Positions 9,774 through 20,744 of a DNA stretch of 64,000 bases are shown in pieces. Position 1 is the first letter of the stretch; each line of letters opens with the position of its first letter. This stretch comes from Ascaphus truei (lineage: Eukaryota > Chordata > Amphibia > Anura > Ascaphidae): assembly GCA_036426205.1 (NCBI GenBank), contig CM071569.1:663460-727459 (forward strand), given 5' to 3'. Below the pieces are notes generated by a model, which worked only from the letters and a program-made list of their open reading frames with translations, did no database searches and was not told where the DNA came from. Both the position numbers and the translations under genes were made by a program.

Positions 9774-12007
9774 ATGGTAGGTGAATTAAGGATACGGGGG
9801 GGGCATCGTCCATGGGTTACAACTGACCTTATTGCACTCTACCAGCTCAGGGATACCTTGTGGAAAAGCTACAAAGTAATTGGCACAACCAAGGATCTCA
9901 ATCACTACAGATGCCTGCGGAACATGTGCACAAGGCAAACAAGGCACGCAGAAGCACAATATTACTCTGACAATCTCCACCTGAATACATCAAACCCAGC
10001 TAACTTCTGGAAGGTTATCAACAATATATTCCAGCCTCCTAACATCAACAACCAAGTAATATCACTAAGGGGGATGTTACTCTGACAAACCCCACTGACA
10101 TTGCAAATGCATTCAATGATTACTTTGTGGGGTGTGCCACTAACTTATTAGCGAAACGCAGCCCAAACCACAAACCTGAATCTCAACCTGGGAGTGCCCA
10201 CATAGCCCCACCCCCTCCCAACACTGCCCACAATTTTCAATTTGGCCCAGTATCTGAAGAGGAGATTACACAAGCGCTCCTCAAACTAAAACTAAGCAGC
10301 CAATGCGGACCTGACTTACTACAATCTAGGTTCCTACGACTTGGTGCCCCAGCCATTGCCAAACCAATTGCTTCCATAGTCAACTCTATCCTGTCTGCAG
10401 GCCATATCCCTAAGACCTGGAAAACTGCCAGAGTTGTCCCAATCTTCAAAAGTGGGGACAAAAACACTGTCTCATACTACAGACCAATCTCACTTCTCCC
10501 AATTCTATCCAAAGTCATGTAAAAATGTGTCCACTCACAATTAAGCGATTACTATACCAAGACAAATTTCCCTAGCCAATTCCAATCTGGCTTTCGTCCC
10601 AAAAACTCCACCGTAACTACCCTGCTAAAAGTTTGCAATGAAATCCATTGTGGAATGGAACGGGGACAACTCACTGGTGCAGTATTCCTAGATTTTGCAA
10701 AAGGCTTTTGATACAGTTGATCATGCTATCCTGCTTAACAAACTCCAGTACTCTGGAATAGGGAAGCATGCTTTAAACTGGTTTCAGTCCTACCTATCAG
10801 GAAGATCCCAATATGTGTCCATCTCAGGCTCTAACTGCAACCCCCTGGATATCAGCTGTGATGTCCCGCAAGGCTCTGTTCTGGGGCCCCTACTCTTCTC
10901 AGTGTTCATTAATGATCTCCCACAGCTTGTAAGGAAGCCTCAATACACATGTATGCAGATGACACAATCCTATATGCACACAGCCACAGCCTCTCTGACC
11001 TTCAACACATACTTCAGTCTGACATTTTGAGACTCGAAAACTGGATTTCCCTAAAGAAACTGTTTTTAAACACTGACAAGACTGTAACAATGGTATTTGG
11101 GACCAAGACTAAATTTTTAAAGCTTCCAGCGACTGAGCTCCAGATTAGAACCAACGCTAACACCACCCTAACCCCTGTCACTAGTTTTAAATACCTGGGC
11201 TTATGGTTTGACTCCCACTTAACATTTGGAATGCACATTGATACCCTGAGAACCAAGACCTATGCCAAACTAGGGGTACTTTACAGGAACAAATCCTCCT
11301 TAAGTCTCCTGGTCAGAAAGCATATCGCACAGCAGATGCTAATACCAATTATTGACTATGGAGACATAGTATATGGCACGGCACCTCAAACCCACCTTAG
11401 CAAACTTGATACCCTCTACAATTCAATTTGACGTTTTGTTCTCCAATGCAACTACAACACACATCACTATGAAATGCTCAAAGAACTAGATTGGTCATCA
11501 CTAGAGTCTAGGCGCAAAGTTCACCTTTCCTGTCTTGCCTTGAAATTCTTTATGGGCAAGCTACCCAGCTACCTGAACAAGCTCCTCACCCCTACCACAT
11601 GCAGCACTTATCACCTGAGATCAGACTCTAAAAGACTGCTCATGGTCCCAAAGCTCAACAAAGTATCCGGCCGTTCCTCCTTCTCTTACCGTGCACCCCA
11701 AAACTGGAACAACCTACCGGAGACTCTCACATCCACCACCAGTTTAAGTTCTTTCAAATCTAAGGCTGTCTCACATTTTAATCTGGTCTGTAACTGTTTC
11801 ATACGCCCATAATATATATTTTCTTTAACTGTGCATGCAATGTCTTGTATATAATGTATACCCTGTTCATTTATGTAACTGTATTTGTAACCATGTATTA
11901 TGTGTCTTAACTCTGTGCCCAGGACATACTTGAAAACGAGAGGTAACTCTCAATGTATTACTTCCTGGTAAAATATTTTATAAATAAATAAATAAATAAA
12001 ATAAATT
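9774..12007 (+). pseudogene. L2-type LINE, 5'-truncated, ORF2 remnant with 3' end
   Basis: A non-LTR retrotransposon pol in pieces. From 9790 a pre-RT region reads RPWVTTDLIALYQLRDTLWK. RT blocks follow: TWKTARVVPIFKSGD and YYRPISLLPILSK near 10420-10515; FDTVDHAILLNKL near 10700; VPQGSVLGPLLFSVFINDLP near 10865; catalytic MYADDTILYAH at 10949; FKYLGLWFDSHLTF near 11190. The C-terminal region has YRAPQNWNNLPETL near 11690. A stop at 10520, a 1-nt gain near 10703 (inside the DFAKAFD block), a frame change near 10940 and a stop near 11429 break it. The 3' end has GAGGTAACTCTCAATGTATT and a TAAA-repeat tail (11980-12005). A second 3' end of the family is at 21277. Confidence 0.85.
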
Positions 12008-12539
12008 ATTTGAAGTTCACAAATCTCATCTTACCAATACACCTATGCATTATGCAAGGAAAGCTTGGATCTCCTAGCAGGAGAACTTTAAAGGCATTTT
12101 TCAACTCCCTGCAGCTCATATACAACCCACAGTTTATTCAATACCGCCAGCCCGGTGATGAGCAGAGTATTTAATGATCCCCATTTCTTTTTCTTGTGCC
12201 CCACCTGGCACACACCATGTCGGAGGATCCTGCGCAGAGAAGCAGCCTTAAAAAGTAGTAGTACGGCTGGAATTTCTGCACTTAGGCGCCAGAGTGACAT
12301 GGCAAGTTCTCCAGGCACCCACCAGATCCGGCAACCCTGAGTAGCTGCTCTTTTCTGATGTCATAACTACACTTTTACAATTGCTTTATTAAACTTCAAG
12401 CTTTCTCAAATTTGCTTGAAAATGCACCATTTGCCCACTCTTTTTTTCAAAATTTTCTGGGGGGCACTGACCGTTACGCCGGGCACTGGCCGTTAAAATT
12501 ATGCCCCCTCCCCCCCCCCCCCCCAACCTTTCCGCGGAC
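12008..12539. other. No gene recognised; poly-C run
   Basis: Unassigned sequence with a C-run at about 12507-12524 abutting the downstream CR1-like remnant. Short frames on both strands have no family motif. Confidence 0.5.
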
Positions 12540-13432
12540 CCCCGTGTTCCTTACTATACTTTGTTTAATACCTTTACATATTTTAAAGTTTCTATCACAC
12601 CCCCTCTCTCTTCTCTCCTCTGGCCTATACATGTTAAGGTCCTGTACTCTTTCCTGATCAGTCTTATCTTGTACTTCACACACCATCTTAGTAGCCCCTT
12701 CTTGCGCAATCTCCAATTTATTTGCGTCCCTTCGGAGATATTGTCTCCAGAATTGAACACAGCACTCTAGGTGAGATCTCCAATGATCTATATAGTGGCA
12801 TCACCCCTCCTCTTTCTTCTGCTAATACCTCTCCCTATACAACCTACATAACATATGGCTGACTTTCTGCATAGCAGTGTAACACTGCACGCCTTTCTTT
12901 AAGTCCACCAAAGTCATGACTCCCTGGTCATTACTTTACCACTTTCCTCTAAAGTAGCTGACATTATAGTGCCCTTAAACCTGTATTCTGCCTTTGAATA
13001 TTTGTGACCAAAGTCTATTATTTTGCCCTTTGTGACATTAAATTGTAGTTGCCACACTCTTGACCCTTCCTCCAAACTGTCAAAACCATGTCATTTTGTT
13101 TACCGCCCCCTGGAGTGTCAACCCTGCTGCAGATCTTTGTGTCATCTGCTACAGTAAAAGGCCTTCATTCCTCGCCAAACCATTTGTACTGCCACTAATA
13201 AAGGTATTAAAGGGTACCAGTCCCACCACAAACCCTTGAGATACTCCACTGGTTACCTTCCCCTCTTTGGAATGTACTCCCTATACCACAACTCTGTCAC
13301 CTACCCTTCAACGAATGGCGTATCCATTCTACCACCTTAGAGTCCCATCCCAAGCATTCCAAATTGTTCATCAGTCTTTTATGTGGGACAGTGTCAAAGG
13401 CCTTACTAAAATCTAGCAAACGTGAACAAGAC
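12540..13432 (-). pseudogene. CR1-like LINE reverse transcriptase remnant
   Basis: Read on the minus strand, 13432 downward gives LLDFSKAFDTVPHKRLMNNL, then WDSKVVEWIRH. A catalytic-box relic, VADDTKICSR, follows near 13160-13125. Further on MPLYRSLE and VLCSILE correspond to the LYRSLVRPHLEYC block, and ERRERGGVIETLKYVKV corresponds to the RRLRGDLIE(V)FK block near the C-terminus. This order and wording is characteristic of CR1-group LINEs. Stops and indels are frequent, so it is an old copy. It is easily missed because no single frame is long. Confidence 0.75.
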
Positions 13433-14241
13433 AGATATTCACCCGGCTCTCTATATGAGTAAGCCCAAATACAGTGAAAATATATCTAACGGTGTTTCCC
13501 CCACCCGGTGGGAGATTTGGCCTATTACTACGTATGTGGTGCATGATACCTGCTGGTAACAGGAGGGCTGAGTCGTCCGCCGATGGTTGTGGGGACACAG
13601 GACTAGGCTTCTGGGGTTCATACCCTACATATCTTTAGCAGTGCAGCGCCTCCATCTGCTGTAGGCTCCAGGGAACTGAAGGTGATCTCCCACGGTAGAA
13701 CAATTACCTCTCCCCCCAGTAAGATCACAAACCAGGCAGGAGGTATTACAGGAACAGTTTATTGTCTCTTCTGTACAGCACAGTACACGGTAGGGTTCTG
13801 CCCAATGCCACAACTACCAGCTACTCACAAAAGGATGGTCCCTTGACGTTCACTACAGGCCAAGGGCACCCGCAGCAGTCCTAGCTCTTCCCTGCCTCCC
13901 TAGCAGAGGCAGAGGTATGGTCCACACTCACTCTCCCCCGGAGGGAAGTGGACCAGAGAAGGCCCAATAATAAGCCTCTCCAATGTGTTACCTGCCTTCC
14001 TCAAGAGGGGGAATGCACTACTGAATTTAGGTGGTGGCTGCCCTTAAGTACACAGAGAGGAGGGCACCAGGTCTGTCCCATGATTGGTCATGCTCAGGCC
14101 TGATGTCACTGCCTCTGTAGAGGGAGAGGGGGTTGGCCCAGTATTAAAGGGATTTCACCGCATATGGCCACCCCCTGACCTCACCGGGGAGGCAAGGTGT
14201 TAACTGGACTGCGGTCCAGGAATGTGGTTTACACCTTGTCA
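13433..14241. other. LTR-like non-coding sequence
   Basis: CT-rich segment with GTCTCTTCTGTACAGCA at 13766, a word also present at 17595. It resembles untranslated retroelement sequence. No frame with a known domain and no termini were defined. Confidence 0.35.
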
Positions 14242-15158
14242 TGTCATGAAAATGTATGTTCCCCTGTTCCCATGTTTCATGATAATCCTGTATTTTAAAG
14301 ATGTTTTAAAGTGCATTTCTGTATCTCCAGTTCTGGAGGTCGCAGAGAGTTGATATTTGGCCAATATGTGGAGTCACCGTAGGCATTAAAAACTGGCAAA
14401 TTTCGACCCACTGAGCCCACCAGAATGGAACTTATTAATATGTGTAGATATTAAAGTGTATATGTATGGTATTTTGGATCTGTTCTGAAAATGCAGACTC
14501 CATCTGCTATGCTAATAGGTCATGAAGGGCAGCTGGCTGATTGAGCGTAAGCACTGTGATCAAAAGTTAACTGCCCTGATTGTTTACACTAAGTACTAAT
14601 CAACAGACCAAGTACTAATCAACAGACTCTGCCACTCTAATTGTTACCTGAGGGTGGAGAATCATCAAACTGGAGTGTTTTTTAAGTGTTATGTCTACAC
14701 CTACAAACAATGCAGATACTTCATTTGTTAGACTGTTCGTCGCCCCTGATTTAATTATGGGCTACCCATAGAGTCCCAGTACACATGGGCTAATTAGCTG
14801 GGGGGCATGGGTTAATCTGTGTCTCCACGTTAGGGATTGGATACAGATAATTGTTCACCAATAGTCTGTATTCAACGTTAAGAATAGGTTACACAGGTAT
14901 ATAAACTGTGTCAACCCTACAGTTTTTTAGTTGTGCTTCTGATTCCACCTGGAATGTCACCGGATTGCTGGAGAATTGCTAGCTGATACTTCTCCATTCC
15001 CCAACCCTAAGTAAGTGTTACCTTCTTGTCTGTTAATTGTACTATATTGCTGTGTTCACCTTATTTAAGGAATAAATATATTTTATTATATCTAAGCCTC
15101 ATTCAGTTCAACCCAGATATTTGGTGTTCATTATATCTTGTCATAAGCTACCGTGACA
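14242..15158 (+). mobile_element. Candidate solo LTR
   Basis: Begins TGTCATGAAAATG and ends CTACCGTGACA, so the ends are TGTCA...TGACA. A TATA-like GGTATATAAACTG lies at 14897. AATAAA occurs at 15071, at a distance fitting an R region. No matching second LTR and no clean target duplication were found, so the boundaries are tentative. A 19-bp direct repeat (AAGTACTAATCAACAGAC) is at 14590-14628. Confidence 0.5.
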
Positions 15159-16430
15159 GCCTCCCCTGTCACTCAAGTGCAGCACCAGTGAGTGGGGAAA
15201 ACCCATGAGAATTACTGGCAAGGCCTGCTTGTACCAGGGCTTACTGACAGGAAGAAGGGGAGATAAGTAGCTATAGAGGGCATGGCTACATATATATTTA
15301 AAACAAATGTGTGTACATATATAATAAAACCTCAGTGCAAATTGTGAATAAATTATTTATCAATAGTGAACATTATCACGGGAGACCAGGACTATCACAC
15401 CAGGGATCAATTCGCCAGACAGAACAGAGTTCATAAAATTCAATTTATTGGGAAACTGGGGTTAACCTATAGATCTGGGCGCATTGACCTTCCTAAAGAG
15501 ATTTCCCCTGTCCTCCCATGCAGGGTCCTCCACAGCTGGAATCCCCATTGGAACATAGATCTAGAGCTAAAGATAAAAAGCTAAAAGTAACTAACTTAGG
15601 GGTCTCCCTCACCATCTTTTATACCCCATGCCTCAACATGGATACATTAAGGGAGGTTTAGGGTCAGGTGTCTTCAATATGTTCCAAGCCCCTGATTGGT
15701 GGGTTTAACTGCAACATGCAGAAAGTTACATGAAAACTGTTACAGGGAAACAACTTTGCAACATTCTCAGCTGAACACCAGATTACGCCCTGGTCCCCGA
15801 AGGGCTGGAACCGGGCTTACAATACATATACAACCATAATACTGCTACAGAGACTTACCTTGACGTTGGTTTACAGGCTTGTCATTGTAGCCAAGTCCCC
15901 TTGGGCTACCAATTCTCCGGCCCCTCTAGCACTGCGAGTCCCAATATAGAGTGGGCAGTGTTGGGAGCAAATCCTACAGGGCACAGTTATATTGTTGTGT
16001 GTGTTAACTAATAACATTCAGGAGTAGTCTGGTATTACAAGGGGGGGCCTATGACTGATTGGAGGCTGTCTTACAAGCCACTCCCCTGGTAAGGAGGGGG
16101 GTTCCCTGTAGAGGTTAGAGCAAAGGGTTCTGTGCTGCCCTCCCTGCTACGAGGACGCAGAAGTGAGCCTCTCCTGGACAGGTGTGGGCTGAGGCCTTGC
16201 CCTGTTAAGGGGAACAGGTATGCTGGGGAGTGGTGCTCAGGGCCTCAAGCCCGGGGTACTGCCTTCAGGGAATGGGACCTGTAATGATGTACTGAACCTA
16301 ATAAACCCAGTTATATCATCCACGGTGTGATGCTGGCTACTTCAGAACATAAGAAGAGTGTCCTGTGAGGACCATCCTGGCTGTACCAGAATCCTGACAG
16401 GATGGAGGTGCTAAGCTGATTATTGTATTG
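15159..16430. other. LTR-like or repeat-derived sequence, no gene
   Basis: Contains (15379) the GGGAGACCAGGACTATCACA repeat word shared with 5056. A C/G-rich stretch at 16080-16400 has a poly(A)-signal-like CTAATAAACC at 16299. It looks retroelement-derived. No domain or terminal structure is secure. Confidence 0.35.
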
Positions 16431-16835
16431 TATGTCTTTATTTATATAGCGCTTCACAGTAGTAATACACGGGGTAATCAAATAAATAACAGATAATATA
16501 AATAACAGATCATGGGAATAAGTGCTTCAGACATAAAAGTAACATTAAGAAAGAGGAGTCCTTGCCCCGAGGAGCTTACAGTCTAATTGGTAGGTAGGGA
16601 GAACGTACAGAGACAGTAGGAGGGAGTTCTGATAAGTGTGTCTGCAGGGGGCCAAGCTTTATGTATCATGTCTAGTATTATCCACAGTGCTATTCATATG
16701 CTTCTTTAAGCAAGTGTGTGTTAAGGTGGGTTTTAAATGTGGATAGAGAGGGTGCTAGTCGGGTATTGAGGGGAAGGGCATTCCACCACGGAGTTCTCCA
16801 ACCTCCTGTTCTACCATGCAGGTATGCACCAGCAC
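16431..16835 (-). repeat. Interspersed repeat, 'ATAGCGCTT' family
   Basis: The plus strand reads TTTATATAGCGCTTCACAGT, then CCCCGAGGAGCTTACAGTCT. This is the reverse complement of the family whose 3' end at 37240-37430 ends AAGCGCTGTGTACA...CTATATAAATAAA. Family name not assigned. Confidence 0.6.
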
Positions 16836-17399
16836 AGAGTACACCAGTAGCTATATATCTCACTTAGGGTGGGGGGAAAGGTGCTACAGTACATCATTAT
16901 TTGATGTAACCAAAATTCTCCTTTGTCTTACAGACTTAGGCGTCACTATGTATATTTATTTCCCCATTTATTGTTAGCCCAATGGGAGAAGCGCAGGGAT
17001 TTTTTCACAAATGTAAGGCCAGTCTTTTCACCAGCTGCATGCTCCTTACAGGGAGAAGCGCGGTGAATATATATTTGTTTTACAATACATATACTGCATA
17101 TATACAACCATAATACTGACATATATTATTGACAGGTAGGGTAATGGTGGGCTTGACCTTTATTAAAAGCAGTCTTAACCCTACCGTCACAAACATATTT
17201 GATAAAATAGTGAAATAATCGTGATAAAAACAAATGTAGATAATCAGTTCTGTAGATGGAAACCCAAAAATAACCTTGCTCTGAAGTTCTAGAAGTGCTG
17301 ATCTCGAAAACATGGGGAGCGTAGAAAAAAAAAAAGAGAAAAAATGATATATAGTGCAATATTGGTATTGGAAATGTTGAAAATAATGATCTGAAACGA

Positions 17400-17835
17400 A
17401 TGTGCACTCACAAAGTGGTCACTTAATTAAAGCACGACGCATCATGTCAGCCTCAGTCAGCTCTTCTCTGGCCCGACAGAGATTCACTCATGTTATGTGT
17501 CCGATGTAATGCCGGGCAGGTTCCCCCAAAAAGAAAGAGAGCAACAGGATAGTGCAGATCATAAAAACAATGTATTCAAATCAGGTACGTTTTGTCTCTT
17601 CTGTACAGCAAGGGAGACGGATCACGCCGATGAACAGATGCGTCGCGGGCTTTTCTGAACACCTGGGTCTCCTTGCTTATCGATCTGTGACATGCGTGAT
17701 GACGTCTCTCCCCTCCGATTAGTGACACTCGCTTGATGACAACGCGTTTCGCTGCGTGCTTCGTCAGGAAAATGCTGACGTAACACTGGGTGGCCTAGTG
17801 GTCTTAAATAACCTATGCTTCCCAATCAAATGCTC
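17400..17835 (-). mobile_element. Penelope-like terminal (pLTR) remnant
   Basis: On the minus strand it holds a degraded hammerhead-like motif (17736-17768), followed by pLTR-like sequence including GTGAGTGCACATTCG near 17406 and ACCTGATTTGAATACATTG near 17575. Both words recur at 19240-19285, so a second fragment of the same family lies there. No ORF is preserved. Confidence 0.6.
17736..17768 (-). ncRNA. Degraded hammerhead-like motif
   Basis: The minus strand reads CTGACGA (canonical CUGANGA), an extra A, GC, loop ACGCA, GC, GAAA, CGCGTT. Stem II is only two pairs. Stem I is lost apart from one C-G pair (TTTTC upstream against GTCA downstream). It is kept as evidence of common origin with the other motifs and is probably inactive. 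Confidence 0.5.
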
Positions 17836-18117
17836 AAATTTGTCTGATTTCATTTTGGTCTGCAATACTTTGTTTCGATCCGCTTGCCTACTTGGAATAT
17901 GAAAATGCTAAACCTTCAAGTAATCCACACATCTAACTGACATATTAAACACATCTTTAAAAAAAAATAAGTGTGTCCAAAAATACAAAAACACGTTATT
18001 ATATAACCAATACAAAAACCTTAAGTTAAAAATGCGTCTACTAACTACCTGATCTAACCCCCCCCCCCCCTTCCTGCAGCCACCGGCCCGCCCTGAGATA
18101 ATCCCCAAGCCTGATTT

Positions 18118-18475
18118 TTATATGTATTGGGGGTGTATTTTATATATGTATTGGGGGGGGGGGGGGTTGGGGTATTTTTTAGATGTATTGGGGGGTTGGG
18201 GTATTTTTTAGATGTATTGGGGGGGTTGGGGTATTTTTCAGATGTATTGGGTGGTTGGGGTATATTTGTAGATGTATTGGGGGGGAGTGGGGTATATTTG
18301 TAGATGTATTGGTGGGCGTGGCGTGTCTCTTTCCTGTCGTGGGGGGGCGTTTGTCTCTTGTCGCCTGTCGTTGGGGGGCGTGGGTCTCTTTTGTCGCTGT
18401 CTTTGGGGGGGTCGTGGGGTCTTATTTTAGATGTATTGGGGGGGGAAGGGGAGTGTGTTGTCTTTTATATGTATT
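18118..18475 (+). repeat. G-rich minisatellite (about 40-bp unit)
   Basis: Repeats of AGATGTATTGGGGGG followed by TTGGGGTATTTTT or similar, at least six degenerate units. Runs of G on one strand could form G-quadruplexes. Long Gly/Val/Cys-rich frames here are repeat artefacts. Confidence 0.8.
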
Positions 18476-18602
18476 GGAGGTTAATAAAAGTTAACGCCTA
18501 CAAAAGATTTACCGTGGTATGTGCGCTAGGTTTTGTGTTGGTGGGGGAGGGGCCTGCTCCTTTCATGTGTCCTGGGCCCCATGATTTCTGTTGGCGGCCC
18601 TG

Positions 18603-18720
18603 ATCTCACACACACAATCACACACACAATCACACACACAATCCCACCATCACACACACAATCGCACACAAAATTCCCCCTCCCACACACAATCACACAC
18701 ACACAATCACACATCCCCCC
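18603..18720. repeat. CACACAAT microsatellite
   Basis: Tandem ACACACAATC units, some interrupted by CCC. Confidence 0.85.
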
Positions 18721-19976
18721 CTCTCCCTGCACTCACACACAGACATTTCCCCTCTCCCTGCATCATAAGCTATCTGATTGGTTACAGCCTGTCACATGAT
18801 GAGACTGTGTCTGTAAAAATCAAATTGTACTGACTACAGAGATTCACGTCGCTCCGTCGCGCCTACTATAAGTGCATGTTACAGATTCAATGCATTTGTT
18901 TTGAAGCGACGTAGCATCGCCGGCACTATAAGCGCAGCCTTATGTATCAAACCTGCAAGAAACACACAAAGAATCGGTAAATAGAAGAACAAATGTAAAT
19001 ACCTATAACTATTAAAAACATACTGTTATCCTAAAGAGGTGGGAGAATGTTCAGCAAATCTATGCTTATAAAGTACCAATGACTATTAAAACTAATATAA
19101 CTTCTTCCTAAAATGGTTCAAAGATTACAGCAACTATATTAAAAAAAACTTACAAAAGATCTGCTAAAAAAAAAAACTTACAAAACATCTTGTAGAAAAA
19201 TTAAAAACACCTTATGGAAGAGCTCCATTTCCAATGGATTGTGAGTGCACATTCGTGAAAACTTACCTGATTTGAATACATTGGTTTTATAATCTGCACT
19301 ATCCTGTTCAGGGCCGCCAACATATAAAATAAATGAATTTCCTAAAATCTAGGAAAGCTACATCTATCTACTGCTCCACCCTGATCTACTGCCTTAGTCA
19401 CCGAGTCCAAAAAATAATAATCATTACATTTGTTTGACATCTACCTCCCCCAGTGAACCCATGTTACCTGGGGTCTTGTAGGTTGTTGGATTCAACAATT
19501 CTATACAGGTGTACCCCACATTAACGTACGCAATGGGACCGGAGCATGTATGTAACTAGGGGCTGTGGTATCTCCCCGGGGCTGTGGTATCTCCCTCGGG
19601 GCTGTAGTATACCCGTGATCGGCATTACTTACATGAACGCGCACAATGCGTTATTTAGAGGATGGGCATATAAGGTACATGGCCCCTGTTCTAAACATAA
19701 TCATTCATTTTCAGTCTCACAAATACATTAAAATACTTCAAAAATCAATTAAAAGAAATGGTTATAATTTCCAAAAAAGATTCAGTTGAGTTTGTATAAT
19801 CTTATTTAAAGACTTTTTTTTAGTTACAAATGGTTATAGAGAAATGTAATTGGGAAAATCTATTTATTTGTATTCGATTTTCTTGTGTTGGTTTTATTCA
19901 CTATCCCTGTTGTATTTATTATACTTTAAAGTCTTCAGTAATATTTAATAAAATAACTCTCCATGTTAATGTAATA
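18721..19976. other. Repeat fragments, no gene
   Basis: Holds a Penelope terminal fragment at 19235-19310 (see 17400-17835) and one partial unit of the 60-bp satellite at 19505-19556. Otherwise AT-rich sequence with nothing recognised. A missing 3' exon of the receptor gene could lie here but was not seen. Confidence 0.45.
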
Positions 19977-19979
19977 TAT

Positions 19980-20290
19980 ACAGGCATAGCCCGCATTAAC
20001 ATACGCAATGGGACCGGAGCGTGTATGTAACTATGTAACACAGGCATACCCCACATTAACGTACGCAATGGGACCGGAGCATGTATGTAACTATGTAACA
20101 CAGGCATACCCCGCATTAACATACGCAATGGGATCGGAGCATGTATGTAACTATGTAACACAGGCATACCCCGCATTAACGTACGCAATGGGACTGGAGC
20201 ATGTATGTAACTATGTAACACAGGCATACCCCGCATTAACGTACGCAATGGGACTGGAGCATGTATGTAACTATGTAACACAGGCATACG
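19980..20290. repeat. 60-bp satellite derived from a MITE end
   Basis: Five units of exactly 60 bp: CAGGCATACCCCGCATTAAC, GTACGCAATGGGACCGGAGC, ATGTATGTAACTATGTAACA. Units differ by only a few substitutions. The first 40 bases match the left terminus of the TA-flanked element at 56493. The array therefore seems to be an amplified transposon end. A single unit is at 19505-19556. Confidence 0.9.
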
Positions 20291-20395
20291 GGGTGTGAGG
20301 AAGGTGGGAGGGGAAGAGGTGGGGGTGTGAGGAAGGATGGAGGGGAAGAGGTGGGGGTGTGAGGAAGGTGGGAGGGGAAGAGGTGGGTGGTGTAA
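20291..20395. repeat. Short purine-rich tandem repeat
   Basis: Three units of GGTGTGAGGAAGG(A/T)GG(G)AGGGGAAGAGGTGG, about 36 bp, directly abutting the 60-bp satellite. Confidence 0.85.
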
Positions 20396-20626
20396 ACATT
20401 GCATATTTGTGGTTTTATATTGTAAATAACTATATTTGCTATTTTATGGTTTGAATCCAGCATTCTTTCCCCAGTCTTTGTGGCACTCCCCTTGTTTTTC
20501 TATATACGCCTGTTACATTGCTCTTTGTATTTCTATTTTGCGTGTGAACACAAGTTGGCAACATAAAACAATACAATTTAAGAACTATTACATAATAAAA
20601 CAGATTTTACCCAACAAATAACACAC

Positions 20627-20744
20627 CTGGTCTCCTTATTCTTAAGGGTTTTTTTTAACCAGTAGAAGTATGAAACGAAGGCCGCGTTACAGATAATGCT
20701 AACGACCAGCAGAGCAACAACAACGCCTATATGACAATGCGAAC
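20627..20744 (-). CDS. Receptor exon: transmembrane segment
   Basis: The acceptor TTTCTATTTTAG precedes 20744 and the donor GTGTGT follows 20627. The frame enters in phase 1 and leaves in phase 2. The translation has a short lumenal SHCH, a hydrophobic helix with GVVVALLVVSII and AAFV, then SYFYWLKKTLKNKET, a positively charged stop-transfer region. This fits a type I membrane protein and links in phase to the exon at 25688-25845. The reading continues into a cytoplasmic exon not identified. Confidence 0.85.

Noticed and set aside
19980..20290. Regularly spaced repeat array that superficially recalls a CRISPR array.
   Set aside because: The units are contiguous 60-bp tandem copies without unique spacers, in a eukaryotic genome; it is a satellite.
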